A stretch of DNA of 31,185 bases, taken from positions 1 to 31,185 of the forward strand of contig JBBREP010000035.1 in assembly GCA_038202885.1 (NCBI GenBank), written 5' to 3'. The translations under genes and the position numbers were made by a program. Numbering within the stretch: the first letter of the stretch is position 1; the number at the start of each line of letters is the position of its first letter. The notes beneath the pieces were generated by a model, which had not been told where the DNA came from, ran no database searches, and saw only the letters and a list, made by a program, of their open reading frames with translations. The stretch is from JBBREP01 sp038202885 (GTDB lineage: Bacteria > Actinomycetota > Acidimicrobiia > IMCC26256 > PALSA-610). Positions 15,510 through 23,417 of this stretch are shown here, in pieces.

Positions 15510-15832
15510 CGCTCGACGCCGAGGCGTTCGACGCGGAAGGCGATGAACTCGACGCCGAAGAAGTCGGTGGCCCGGGCAACCGCATTGTCGGAGCACGGGC
15601 GCGCAATGTCGCGGAGTTCCTCGCCCGCCAACTCGTCGACGATCCCGATGGCATCGAGATCGAAGTCGTCGAAGGGCGCGACCGCGAGGCGAAGCTCGTG
15701 GTGCGCGCATCGCAAGGCGACGTCGGCCGGCTCATCGGTCGCCGCGGCCGGACCGTGCAGGCGCTTCGTCAGGTTGCACGCGCGGCCGGCGCAGCCGACG
15801 ACGAACGCATCCAACTCGACGTCGTGGATTGA
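15506..15832 (+). CDS. khpA: KH-domain RNA-binding protein KhpA
   Basis: A 108-residue protein. Its C-terminal half is a single KH domain with the RNA-contacting GxxG loop GRRG at 78–81 in DVGRLIGRRGRTVQALRQV. The N-terminal ~30 residues are an acidic extension (repeated Asp/Glu/Ala) not present in the minimal family length of about 75–80. KhpA partners with KhpB (Jag) in other bacteria and affects cell elongation and RNA fate. It overlaps rpsP by ATGA and rimM by TTGA, so it is translationally coupled to both. Confidence 0.92.
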   Translation: MTLDAEAFDAEGDELDAEEVGGPGNRIVGARARNVAEFLARQLVDDPDGIEIEVVEGRDREAKLVVRASQGDVGRLIGRRGRTVQALRQVARAAGAADDERIQLDVVD

Positions 15833-16317
15833 GCGAGATACTTCAGATTGCGTGGATAACCCGGGCGCATGGGTTGCGCGGTGAGGTTGTCGTTGCGCCG
15901 ATCTCGAATCGCGAAGAACGCTTTGTTCCTGGCGCGGTGTGGAAGATCGACAACACCGAACATGAGGTCGTTGCGGCTCGCCGACAAGGCGATCGCTACA
16001 TCGTCAAACTCGACGGTGTCGACGACCGTGGCGCGGCCGAGGCGTTGCGAGGCGCAACCGTGGTCGGTGATCAACTCGGCGCATTGCCCGAAGGCGAGAT
16101 GTGGGTGCACGAACTCGTGGGCTGTCGTTGCGTCGACACCACCGGCGCCGAGTTGGGCACGGTCGACGCCGTCCAAGACAATCCGGCCCATGACCTGCTC
16201 GTGCTCGACTCGGGTGTGCTAATCCCGATGGTGTTCGTCACGAACCACGATGCCCCGGCGCGCGTGGTGACCGTCGATCCGCCTGACGGACTCGTCGAGC
16301 TCTACCTCGGCGCGTGA
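15829..16317 (+). CDS. rimM: ribosome maturation factor RimM
   Basis: Assists maturation of the 30S head and binds S19. The 162-residue protein begins with the family motif ITRAHGLRGEVVV and has the PRC-barrel C-terminal half with DAVQDNPAHDLLVL and VLIPMVFV. TTG at 15829 overlaps the khpA stop (TTGA); this start leaves the motif at its usual distance from the N-terminus. The stop lies directly before trmD. Confidence 0.94.
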   Translation: MSEILQIAWITRAHGLRGEVVVAPISNREERFVPGAVWKIDNTEHEVVAARRQGDRYIVKLDGVDDRGAAEALRGATVVGDQLGALPEGEMWVHELVGCRCVDTTGAELGTVDAVQDNPAHDLLVLDSGVLIPMVFVTNHDAPARVVTVDPPDGLVELYLGA

Positions 16318-16329
16318 TTGCGACTTCCG

Positions 16330-17058
16330 TTGCGCATCGATGTGTTCACGATCATGCCGGAATACCTCGCTGGTGCACTCGAGGTGAGCATCCTCGGACG
16401 TGCGCGTGCCCAGGGGCTCGTCGACATCCGGTTGCATGATCCACGCGACCACACGACCGACCGTCACCGGTCAGTCGACGACGCGCCATTTGGTGGCGGC
16501 GCCGGCATGGTGATGATGCCCGGGCCGCTGTTCGCGGCGGTTGAGGCGGCCGCCCCGCCCCGCCCGTTGTTCTTGCTGTCGCCGAGCGGGCGGCGCTTCG
16601 ACCAAGCAATGGCCGGCGACCTCGCGGCGACAACGGGGTTCTCGATGCTGTGCGGGCGCTACGAAGGTGTCGACCAGCGCGTGGCCGACCATCTGTGCGA
16701 CGGCGAGCTGTCCGTCGGCGATTTCGTGCTCGCGGGCGGCGAGGCCGCCGCCCTCGTGGTGATCGAGGCCGTCGCTCGTCTGGTGCCGGGTGTGCTCGGT
16801 AATGACACCTCAACGCTGGAGGAGAGCTTCGGCGACGGGCTGCTCGAGTACCCGCAGTTCACCCGCCCGGCCGACTTCCGGGGCTGGCCGGTGCCCGAGG
16901 TGCTGCGCAGCGGCGACCATGGCCAGGTTGCCCGATGGCGCCGAGCCCAAGCCCTGCACCGCACGCGCCGGCGCCGGCCCGACTTGCTGGGCGACGTCGT
17001 GTCGGGCGCCGATCAGGCCCTGCTCGACGAGTTCCCCGACCAGGGCGAGAGCCGATAA
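16330..17058 (+). CDS. trmD: tRNA (guanine-37-N1)-methyltransferase TrmD
   Basis: Methylates G37 next to the anticodon, preventing frameshifts. The protein begins with the family sequence RIDVFTIMPEYLAGALEVSI and carries FGGGAGMVMMPGP. The trefoil-knot SAM site is read as LLSPSGRRFDQ, LCGRYEGVDQRV and VGDFVLAGGEAA. The region GDHGQVARWRRAQAL near the C-terminus is also diagnostic. Two in-frame TTG codons compete: 16318, directly after the rimM stop, and 16330. The second gives the canonical MRIDVFT start and is chosen; neither has a clear ribosome site. Length is 242 residues from 16330. Confidence 0.95.
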   Translation: MRIDVFTIMPEYLAGALEVSILGRARAQGLVDIRLHDPRDHTTDRHRSVDDAPFGGGAGMVMMPGPLFAAVEAAAPPRPLFLLSPSGRRFDQAMAGDLAATTGFSMLCGRYEGVDQRVADHLCDGELSVGDFVLAGGEAAALVVIEAVARLVPGVLGNDTSTLEESFGDGLLEYPQFTRPADFRGWPVPEVLRSGDHGQVARWRRAQALHRTRRRRPDLLGDVVSGADQALLDEFPDQGESR

Positions 17059-17162
17059 CATCTCGCTATCGCGCGCACCGATGCACGGGCGCGTCCCAAC
17101 CGGCGCCAACACCGTGAGCACAGTGGGCGCCTACCACCTGCCGGCCCGAAGGAAGCTTCGTC
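17059..17162 (+). promoter_or_regulatory. rplS leader region with stem-loop
   Basis: The 104-nt gap between trmD and rplS contains GGCGCC at 17102–17107 able to pair with GGCGCC at 17126–17131, extended by CAC/GTG inside. GAAGGA before the ATG is the ribosome site. Ribosomal-protein leaders upstream of rplS are known in other phyla, but no match to a published consensus is claimed. Confidence 0.3.
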
Positions 17163-17507
17163 ATGCACCGCACCGATCTCGTCGACCGCGCCCACCTGCG
17201 AGACGATGTTCCCGAATTCGCGCCCGGCGACACGCTGAAGGTCCACGTACGTGTCGTTGAAGGCACCCGTGAGCGTGTGCAGGTCTTCCAAGGCGCGGTC
17301 ATCCGTCGCCAGGGCAGCGGCGCCCGCGAGACCTTCACGGTCCGCAAGGTCAGCTTCGGTGTCGGCGTGGAGCGTACGTTCCCGGTTCACTCGCCGGTGC
17401 TTGCGAAGATCGAGCTTGTGAGCCGCGGCATCGTGCGTCGGGCCAAGCTCTACTACCTGCGCGACCGCATCGGTAAGAAGGCCAAGATCCGCGAGCGTCG
17501 CGACTAA
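17163..17507 (+). CDS. rplS: 50S ribosomal protein L19
   Basis: Large-subunit protein at the 30S–50S interface. The 114-residue protein has the family core FAPGDTLKVHVRVVEGTRER, VFQGAVIRRQG, TFTVRKVSFGVGVERTFPVH and the basic tail LYYLRDRIGKKAKIRER. ATG has GAAGGA upstream. Its TAA stop (17505–17507) shares bases with the TAG stop of the convergent apbE gene (17504–17506), so the two genes overlap tail to tail by 4 nt. Confidence 0.97.
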   Translation: MHRTDLVDRAHLRDDVPEFAPGDTLKVHVRVVEGTRERVQVFQGAVIRRQGSGARETFTVRKVSFGVGVERTFPVHSPVLAKIELVSRGIVRRAKLYYLRDRIGKKAKIRERRD

Positions 17508-18280
17508 GTGGTCACGACTTCGTTCTCGTGAGTGATGGCCATTGCCTGGTAGCCGTCGAATTGCTTGACCCATTCGAGGCCACCTTCGCCGAGCGCGAAC
17601 GCGGTGGTTGCGAACGCGTCGGTCCATGTGAGGTTGGGGCCGATCACGGTCAACGATGCGAACGCAGTCGCGTTGGCGCCGGTGCGACCGTCCCAAAGAT
17701 GCATGCCTCGTGCGGCGGTGCCCGACGTCGCCACCGCGCCGTGTGAGACCTCAATCGTCGCGCGCACAGCGTGCGCGTCGCGCGGATCGACGATCCCGAT
17801 CTTCCAACGTTGATCGCGCCCGGGCGCTCCCGACACGATGATGTCGCCGCCGACGTTCAAGCACCAGTTCGCGAGACCCGCGTCGCGCAGCGCCTGCGAG
17901 ACCCGGTCGGCCGCCCAACCCTTCACGAATCCCGACGGGTCGAGCTGATCGGGCGCGTCGGGGCGATACGCGCTGAACGCTCCGTCACTCGCTTGGTCGA
18001 GCCAGCGGCAAGCATCGAGCACGTCGCACACCTCGGTCGAACTCGCGGGAATCTGCAGCTCGCCCCGATTGATGCGACTGATCTCGCTGTCGGCGCGGAA
18101 GGTCGAGAACATCGCTTCCAGCCGTTCGAGTTCCGCGAAGACGCGATCGACCGTCCGCTCGACAACCCCGGGCTCACCGACGCGGTCGCGGTCGTAGACG
18201 TGCACGCTTGCGATCGTTCCCATCACCGGCCGTGCGCTGCGGTACGGGGCGACGACCGTATTCACTGTACCGACGGTCAT
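17504..18280 (-). CDS. apbE: FAD:protein FMN transferase ApbE
   Basis: Transfers FMN from FAD onto a Thr of a target protein, forming a phosphoester-linked flavin. The 258-residue protein shows PVMGTIASVHVYD near the start, FSTFRADSEISRIN, the signature LDPSGFVKGWAADRV, the LNVGGDIIVSG loop, and TWTDAFATTAFALG near the C-terminus, which carries the Mg-binding Asp. No lipoprotein signal is visible, so it may act in the cytoplasm or be anchored otherwise. Its ATG overlaps the stop of the upstream FMN-binding gene (ATGA), and that protein is its obvious substrate. Confidence 0.93.
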   Translation of the reverse strand: MTVGTVNTVVAPYRSARPVMGTIASVHVYDRDRVGEPGVVERTVDRVFAELERLEAMFSTFRADSEISRINRGELQIPASSTEVCDVLDACRWLDQASDGAFSAYRPDAPDQLDPSGFVKGWAADRVSQALRDAGLANWCLNVGGDIIVSGAPGRDQRWKIGIVDPRDAHAVRATIEVSHGAVATSGTAARGMHLWDGRTGANATAFASLTVIGPNLTWTDAFATTAFALGEGGLEWVKQFDGYQAMAITHENEVVTT

Positions 18281-18837
18281 TTTGCGCGGCCGTCGAGGAT
18301 CGCCTGCACCGACTCGCGGTAGGCGTCGGAGGTGATCGTGTCGCCGCCGATGGAGTCGAAGTTCACGCCTTGGGTCTTGACCTCGTCATCGATCCAGGGC
18401 ACCGCTTGCTGGTTGATGAACACCGAGCGGTCATGGTCGTTCGGCGTCTGGATGGCATCCGCGCTGCACACGCGATTGCCGTCACCGATCTTGGCGCGCA
18501 CCTGCACCGGACCCCATCGCGTGTCGATGACCGGCCCGTCGACGCTGTTGGCGTTGCCGCAGCCCGTGGGGGGCGCGGCGACCGTCGTGGTGGGAGCTGG
18601 CACCGTCGCGGTGTCTCCGCCGGTGCCGTTGCTCGTGTCGGGTGGGGGAGCGAGCGTTGTGGCGGTGGCCCCGTTGCCGAAATGCGACGGCAGCGCCCGC
18701 GCCGACAGCCGCACTGTGTTCGCCGATTGGTCGAGCGAGCGCAAGAACGCGCCGCCGAGCGCGGCGAGCGCCACCACGGGAGCCGCGCGTCGAGCGATCG
18801 ACGCGGATGGGCGCACGCGACGTTGGTTCACCACCAC
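18277..18837 (-). CDS. membrane-anchored FMN-binding domain protein
   Basis: A 186-residue protein with a short basic N-terminus, one hydrophobic segment (about 17–35), a Thr/Pro/Ala-rich linker (about 60–90) and a C-terminal FMN_bind-like domain. The segment DSIGGDTITSDAYRESVQAI (161–180) fits the ApbE target pattern Dxx(S)GATxT, with Thr167 as predicted FMN acceptor; the usual Ala before it is Asp166. The gene starts at one of three consecutive GTG codons (18837, 18834, 18831). The last overlaps the upstream stop, so the exact start is uncertain. It probably passes electrons between the upstream flavohaem protein and an external acceptor. Confidence 0.85.
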   Translation of the reverse strand: MVVNQRRVRPSASIARRAAPVVALAALGGAFLRSLDQSANTVRLSARALPSHFGNGATATTLAPPPDTSNGTGGDTATVPAPTTTVAAPPTGCGNANSVDGPVIDTRWGPVQVRAKIGDGNRVCSADAIQTPNDHDRSVFINQQAVPWIDDEVKTQGVNFDSIGGDTITSDAYRESVQAILDGRAK

Positions 18838-20258
18838 GCCCGTTCATAGTGGATGTCGCGCGATGCCACGCCGGCCGCGAGGAGACCGCCGCGTGCCGCA
18901 GCCACAAGGCGCTCTGGGCCGCACACCACGGCCACGCGATCGGCAATGTCGGGCACGCTGGAGCGCAGCGCATGGGCCGAGAACGGATCGTGCTGCGCGA
19001 GCACGGCGGTGCGCCCGACCAAGAGGAGAAGCCGCCCGCCCTTGTGTTCGACCAGCTCGCGCAGTTCGTCGAAGAACAGCAGCTGGTGTTGCGAATGGGC
19101 CCGGTAGAACACGATGGGTTCGGCGTCGTCGGGAACGCGTTGCAGGAGCGCTCGCACCGGTGTGATGCCGATGCCACCCGCGATGAGCACGAGCTTGCGG
19201 CCTTCGGCGATGTCCGGCGTACCGATGCCGTACGGGCCTTCGACGGCGACCTTCGTGCCGCGGCGCAGACGGGTGATCGCGCCGCTGGCGTCGCCGCGGT
19301 GTTTCACCGCGATTTCGAGTCCGGCGGTGGTGGGCGCACTCACCAACGAGAATGGGTGTGTCTGCCACCACAGTCCCGCTGCGAGCGGGCGGAGGCGCAC
19401 GAACTGGCCCGCGTCGGCGTGCCAACCTGCAAGTTCGGGCCCCGCGAGGCGCACCAGCGCGGTCCCGGCATTGATGTTACGGACCGACGTGATCGACAGC
19501 GGTCGGGCGATGGCACGGATCGACGGTGCAATGCGCCCCCACAAAATCGCGCCAATGACTGCGATGTGCATCGCGCCCCATGCCCATCGCGCTGGTGTGT
19601 CGCTCGAAAGGTCGCCGCCCAGCACGACCTCGTGCCCGAACGCGGTGGCCATCGCAACGTATGCGCTCAGGTGCACGAAGTACCACGTCTCGTACGACAG
19701 GAGCCGGCGCAACGACCGCAACGACATGATGGTGATGACGGCCACGATCAATGCCGAGATAGTGGCCAAACCCATGTAGGGCTGGCCTCCGGTGAGATCG
19801 TTGAATGCGCCGTGCAATCCGCGCCGGCCGTACGACCACGCCGCGTACCCGGCCGCGATGTGCACACCGAGCAGGATGGCCATCGTCTCCATCAAGTAGC
19901 GGTGCCATACGAAGAGGCGGTCGAGGCCGTAGCGACGTTCGATGGCGCGGGGTCGGGCGATCAGCACGAGGCCGGCGAGCCCGGTACTCGACGCGAGCAA
20001 ACCGCTCACTTGCGTGACCGACGTCGCCGCCGATTCCCAGCCGCCGCTGAGCGCGGTGAGACCGCCGTGACGCAGCCAGATCCCCACCGTGATCGCGACC
20101 CACGCCGCGGCGATCGCGACCACGTCGGTGTGGAGCAACCGCGGCGGCGCGGGGCGGGGCAGAGGCGGTGCTGCGGTCGCGCGCGGAACGCGAGGCGTGG
20201 CGCCAGCCGCGCCACGACGCTCCACCGACGGCGCACCACCTTTGGTCATTGCCGCCAT
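18828..20258 (-). CDS. ferric-reductase-like flavohaem transmembrane oxidoreductase
   Basis: A 476-residue fusion of a membrane haem domain and a ferredoxin-NAD(P)+ reductase domain. After a Pro-rich N-terminus come several transmembrane helices carrying two His pairs (His119/His133 and His196/His209) with spacing typical of b-haem ligation in ferric reductase/NOX-type domains. The C-terminal half has the FAD motif HPFSLVSAP (301–309), the NAD(P)H loop LIAGGIGITPVRA (358–370) and VVCGPERLV near the end. Start ATG at 20258 was chosen over ATG 20249; no strong ribosome site decides it. It lies 76 nt after the histidine kinase gene and overlaps the FMN-binding gene. It probably moves electrons from cytoplasmic NAD(P)H across the membrane. 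Confidence 0.88.
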   Translation of the reverse strand: MAAMTKGGAPSVERRGAAGATPRVPRATAAPPLPRPAPPRLLHTDVVAIAAAWVAITVGIWLRHGGLTALSGGWESAATSVTQVSGLLASSTGLAGLVLIARPRAIERRYGLDRLFVWHRYLMETMAILLGVHIAAGYAAWSYGRRGLHGAFNDLTGGQPYMGLATISALIVAVITIMSLRSLRRLLSYETWYFVHLSAYVAMATAFGHEVVLGGDLSSDTPARWAWGAMHIAVIGAILWGRIAPSIRAIARPLSITSVRNINAGTALVRLAGPELAGWHADAGQFVRLRPLAAGLWWQTHPFSLVSAPTTAGLEIAVKHRGDASGAITRLRRGTKVAVEGPYGIGTPDIAEGRKLVLIAGGIGITPVRALLQRVPDDAEPIVFYRAHSQHQLLFFDELRELVEHKGGRLLLLVGRTAVLAQHDPFSAHALRSSVPDIADRVAVVCGPERLVAAARGGLLAAGVASRDIHYERAWW

Positions 20259-20334
20259 CTTCGTCGATCCGGCTTGGTGCTTCCTGAGCGCGGGGTGAGA
20301 AGACGGTGAGAACGAGGACGAATCGGGATCGCAA

Positions 20335-21681
20335 CTACTCGATCGTGGGGAGTTCGAAGCCGACGGTGGCGCCGGGGCCGTCGCCGCCACGATCAGACGC
20401 GAACACCGAACCGCCGTGGGCCTCCACGATGTCGCGCACGATCGCCAGACCCAACCCCGAGCCGGGCCGGCTGCGCGCGTCGACGGCTCGGTAGAAACGG
20501 TCGAACACATGCGAGCGGTCCTGCTCCGCGATGCCTGGGCCGCGATCGGCGACCGTTACACGACCGTGGGTCACGTCAACCTCGATGTCGCCCGCCGTCG
20601 TGTCGAACTTTGCGGCGTTGTCGAGCAGGTTGCCGACGACGCGTTCCAATGCGAGCGGGCGACCTCGCACGATCGTGTCGTCGGCGTGCACGACCACCGA
20701 TCGAGCGCGCCTGCGCCGCGTCCGTTCGGCCATGCGTTCAACGAGTGGCCCGAGTGCAATGTCTTCGAGCGGCTCGTCGTCGCGCTGGTCGGTTGCGAGC
20801 TCGACCAACTCATTGATGAGCAGCGTCAGTTCCTTGGCTTCACCGTCGAGATCGTCGAGGAGGCGGGTGTGCTCGTCGCGCGTGAGTTCGGCCGAGCGGC
20901 GCCGCAAGACCGAGATGTTCGTGCGCAGGCTCGTGAGCGGCGTGCGCAGCTCGTGGCCGGCGTCTTCGACGAGCCGCTGTTGGGCTTCCTTGGACCGACC
21001 GAGCGCGGCGAGCATCCCATTGAACGCGTGGGCGAGGCGACCGGCCTCGTCGCGTCCACCGACGGGCGCGCTCACATCGAGTTGTCCAGTGGTGCCAACG
21101 TGTTCGGCGGCGCGCGTCAGCTGTTCGATGCGGCGGGTCACCTGGCGTGCGATCAACCAACCGAACGCGGCCGCGGTGACGGCCACGAGCACGATCGATA
21201 GGAGCAGCCGCGTTCGCAGCGAGTCGAGCAACCGATCGGTTTCGGCGAGGCTGCGGCCAATTTCGAACGCACCGCGGCCGTTACCGATCGGGATCGTGTC
21301 GACGCGGTAGCGCTCGTTGCCTACTTTGCGATCGCGACGTACCCATGATGCCGGCGTCGCTGCTTGGGCGAGACGCCGATCGGTCGCATCGACGGGAAGC
21401 GCACCCGTGCGAAAGCCGTGCGTGCCGTCGGGGTGGAGCACCTGCACCACGATCTGTTCGAAGCTGCGCGGGGGGTAGCGACCGAGGTCATCGCCGAGCC
21501 CGAGATCGACCGGATCGCTGTCGTATCGCTCGGCGATCTCGATCCGGCCGTCGTCGAGGGAACGATTGAGTTCGGCATCGAGACGCGAACGCGTACCGAA
21601 GTAACTCCACACCCCGACCGTGATTGTTGCCGTGAGCGAGAGCAGGACGAGCGCGACGACAAGCTTGACCCGCAGGCTCAC
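20335..21681 (-). CDS. two-component sensor histidine kinase (MprB-like)
   Basis: A 448-residue membrane kinase. It has a first transmembrane helix at about 7–28, an extracytoplasmic sensor loop (about 30–155), a second helix (about 158–177), a HAMP linker, and a HisKA domain with DAGHELRTPLTSLRTNI, in which His243 is the phosphorylation site. The HATPase domain follows with NLLDNAAKF, DRGPGIAEQD and GSGLGLAIVRDI. The HisKA sequence closely resembles mycobacterial MprB. GTG at 21681 overlaps the response-regulator stop (GTGA), so the two are translated together. Its signal is unknown; linkage to the flavin genes suggests a redox or envelope cue, which is an inference. Confidence 0.94.
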   Translation of the reverse strand: MSLRVKLVVALVLLSLTATITVGVWSYFGTRSRLDAELNRSLDDGRIEIAERYDSDPVDLGLGDDLGRYPPRSFEQIVVQVLHPDGTHGFRTGALPVDATDRRLAQAATPASWVRRDRKVGNERYRVDTIPIGNGRGAFEIGRSLAETDRLLDSLRTRLLLSIVLVAVTAAAFGWLIARQVTRRIEQLTRAAEHVGTTGQLDVSAPVGGRDEAGRLAHAFNGMLAALGRSKEAQQRLVEDAGHELRTPLTSLRTNISVLRRRSAELTRDEHTRLLDDLDGEAKELTLLINELVELATDQRDDEPLEDIALGPLVERMAERTRRRRARSVVVHADDTIVRGRPLALERVVGNLLDNAAKFDTTAGDIEVDVTHGRVTVADRGPGIAEQDRSHVFDRFYRAVDARSRPGSGLGLAIVRDIVEAHGGSVFASDRGGDGPGATVGFELPTIE

Positions 21682-22370
21682 GGCTCTCGCACCGTGTAGC
21701 CGACACCTCGCACCGTATGAATCAGTTTTGGTTCATCGGCGGTTTCGATCTTGCGCCGCAGGTAGCTGATGTAGACCGCGAGGTTCTTGGAGTCAGGCCC
21801 GAAGTCGTAGCCCCAGATGCGGTCGTAGATCGTGGTGTGTTCCAGCACGATCCCGGCGTTCACCATCAGCAGTTCGATGAGGTCGAATTCGGTCTTCGAC
21901 AGTTCAAGTTCACGCGTGCCGCGCCATGCTCGTCGGGCTGCGGGATCGAGGCGGAGATCGCCGACGGCGATCATCGGCGACGTCGAGGTGGTGCCATCGT
22001 CGATACCGCTGCGGCGCAACAGCGCGCGCACCCGTGCAAGTAGCTCGTCGAGTTCGAACGGCTTCGACAGGTAGTCGTCGGCGCCGGCATCGAGACCGGC
22101 GACGCGATCAGAGGTCTCGGTACGCGCGGTCAGCATCAGGATCGGTGTCGTGTTGTGCTCGGCGCGCAGCACCCGGCAGACCGTGAGGCCGTCGACGCCC
22201 GGCATCATGAGATCGAGCACAAGCAAGTCGGGATTGTGCTCGCCGACCGCACCGAGCGCGGCGGCGCCGTCGGACGCCAACGCGACGCCGTAGCCCTCCA
22301 GCGACAGGGCGCGCGCCAGCGACTCGCGGATCGCGCGGTCGTCGTCGGCGACAAGGATCGTGCTGGGCAC
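21678..22370 (-). CDS. OmpR-family response regulator (MprA-like)
   Basis: A 230-residue DNA-binding response regulator. The receiver domain has the acidic pair in LVADDDRAIRESLARALS (about 6–23), phospho-acceptor Asp53 in LLVLDLMMPG, the LTART switch and the YLSKPF lysine. The winged-helix output domain ends with VYISYLRRKIE and LIHTVRGVGYTVREP. It is very like mycobacterial MprA. GTG at 22370 is chosen because it puts the receiver motif at the N-terminus (VPSTILVADDD); the reading frame extends 82 codons further but that part has no homology features. It is the first gene of the minus-strand cassette and is divergent from the DUF2469 gene, with a 170-nt shared upstream region. Confidence 0.94.
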   Translation of the reverse strand: MPSTILVADDDRAIRESLARALSLEGYGVALASDGAAALGAVGEHNPDLLVLDLMMPGVDGLTVCRVLRAEHNTTPILMLTARTETSDRVAGLDAGADDYLSKPFELDELLARVRALLRRSGIDDGTTSTSPMIAVGDLRLDPAARRAWRGTRELELSKTEFDLIELLMVNAGIVLEHTTIYDRIWGYDFGPDSKNLAVYISYLRRKIETADEPKLIHTVRGVGYTVREP

Positions 22371-22526
22371 ACCCCATGGTGGCCCAAAATGGTGAGAACT
22401 GCGCAAGACCACGCTCCGCACCAACCCGACTCCACCCTCGTTCTGATGATGTGGCAGGGCGTTGCCGTGCTGTGTGGCATCCCGAGAGCGAGCCCCAAGG
22501 CCCGTCGGGGCGCGGCGCTCCGCTCC

Positions 22527-22532
22527 TAGACT
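22527..22532 (+). promoter_or_regulatory. –10 box of the DUF2469-yraN pair (probable leaderless mRNA)
   Basis: TAGACT ends 8 nt before the ATG at 22541, and no clear ribosome-binding site separates them. It lies in the divergent region shared with the response regulator. No –35 element was convincing. Confidence 0.5.
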
Positions 22533-22540
22533 GAGGCTCG

Positions 22541-22834
22541 ATGAGCGCGGAGGACCTGGAGCGGTACGAGACCGAAATCGAGCTGAAGCTCTACCAGGAG
22601 TACAAAGACGTCGCACCGCTCTTTCGCTATGTCGTCGAAACGGAGCGGCGCTTCTACCTTGCGAACGAGGTCATCAGCGACGTGCGGTCCGAGAACGGCC
22701 GCACCTACTTCGAGCTGACCCTCAACGATGCGTGGGTGTGGGACATGTACCGTCCGGCCCGTTTCGTGCCCCACGTTCGGGTGTTGACGTTCAAAGACGT
22801 CAACATCGAAGAACTGCCGCCGGCAGATCTCTGA
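22541..22834 (+). CDS. DUF2469 family protein
   Basis: A 97-residue conserved actinobacterial protein of unknown function. It is recognised by MSAEDLERYETEIELKLYQE, then YVVETERRFYLANEV, and the near-invariant DAWVWDMYRPARFV and VLTFKDVNIEEL. It is very close to the mycobacterial Rv2901c type. No membrane segment or catalytic motif is evident; it is acidic and probably cytoplasmic. In other actinobacteria it follows lepB and rnhB downstream of rplS; here those genes are absent from the interval. It precedes yraN by 5 nt and is likely co-transcribed with it. Confidence 0.93.
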   Translation: MSAEDLERYETEIELKLYQEYKDVAPLFRYVVETERRFYLANEVISDVRSENGRTYFELTLNDAWVWDMYRPARFVPHVRVLTFKDVNIEELPPADL

Positions 22835-22839
22835 GGCCA

Positions 22840-23196
22840 ATGGCCGACGCTCGGCGGGGAATTGGCGCGGCCGGCGAAACTGCCACAGCCGAGTGGTATG
22901 CGGCGCAGGGCTATCGCATCCTCGCCCGCAACTGGAGAACGCGAGACGGCGAACTCGACATCGTCGCCCGCCGGGGCTCGACCGTCGTGGTGTGCGAGGT
23001 GAAAGCCCGTAGCCACAATCGCTTCGGTGCGCCCGTCGAAGCCGTCACCCGCACCAAGCAGCTCCGGATCCGACGCCTCGCCGCCGCGTTCCTCGCCGCG
23101 AACCCACAACCCGGCTGCTCGGTCCGTTTCGACGTGGCGTCGGTGACTCCTGGCGGTCGGGGCCCACACATCGACGTGCTCGAATCGGCGTTCTGA
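22840..23196 (+). CDS. UPF0102/YraN family nuclease-like protein
   Basis: A 118-residue member of the YraN family with an endonuclease-like (PD-(D/E)xK-type) fold. Seen: RRGIGAAGETATAEWYAAQG, ILARNWRTRDGELDIVARRG with the acidic E-x-D, and VVVCEVKARS with the E-x-K of the nuclease core. The C-terminus VRFDVASV is also conserved. The cellular role is not established. ATG at 22840 follows the DUF2469 stop by 5 nt, with GAGG just upstream. It ends 17 nt before a convergent small gene. Confidence 0.92.
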   Translation: MADARRGIGAAGETATAEWYAAQGYRILARNWRTRDGELDIVARRGSTVVVCEVKARSHNRFGAPVEAVTRTKQLRIRRLAAAFLAANPQPGCSVRFDVASVTPGGRGPHIDVLESAF

Positions 23197-23213
23197 GCTT
23201 GTTGGTTTGGGCC

Positions 23214-23381
23214 TCAGCGATGCTTCATGCGGCGGGTCTCGCGTGACCAGCAGCCGCTGTGCCAATGGCGGCGAAGATCGGGCGACGCGACGGGCACGAC
23301 GACTTCGTGGCCCTGGCCTTTGGCGATCGGGTGGTCGCAACCCGCGCAGCGATACGTCTTCACCGCCTGATACGGCTGCAT
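23214..23381 (-). CDS. small predicted zinc-binding protein
   Basis: A 55-residue protein with KTYRCAGCDHPIAKGQGH followed by a DLRRHWHSGCW segment. The pattern Cys-x2-Cys … His-x-His-x2-Cys (C12, C15, H39, H41, C44) suggests one zinc site. Similar short proteins, often labelled ATP/GTP-binding without evidence, occur in many actinobacteria. The reading frame is open far upstream (to 23843), but that part is low-complexity and overlaps the repeat and another small gene, so the ATG at 23381 is chosen; its ribosome site is poor (a GGAGG lies about 22 nt upstream). Function unknown. Confidence 0.7.
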   Translation of the reverse strand: MQPYQAVKTYRCAGCDHPIAKGQGHEVVVPVASPDLRRHWHSGCWSRETRRMKHR

Positions 23382-23417
23382 ATGCCGGATGCTTATTTCG
23401 GCGCCTCCTCCGTCCGC

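Noticed and set aside
18642..20309. 555-codon plus-strand frame opposite the ferric-reductase-like gene
   Set aside because: Composition is Arg/His/Asp-rich antisense sequence with no domain; the minus-strand protein has clear haem, FAD and NAD motifs.
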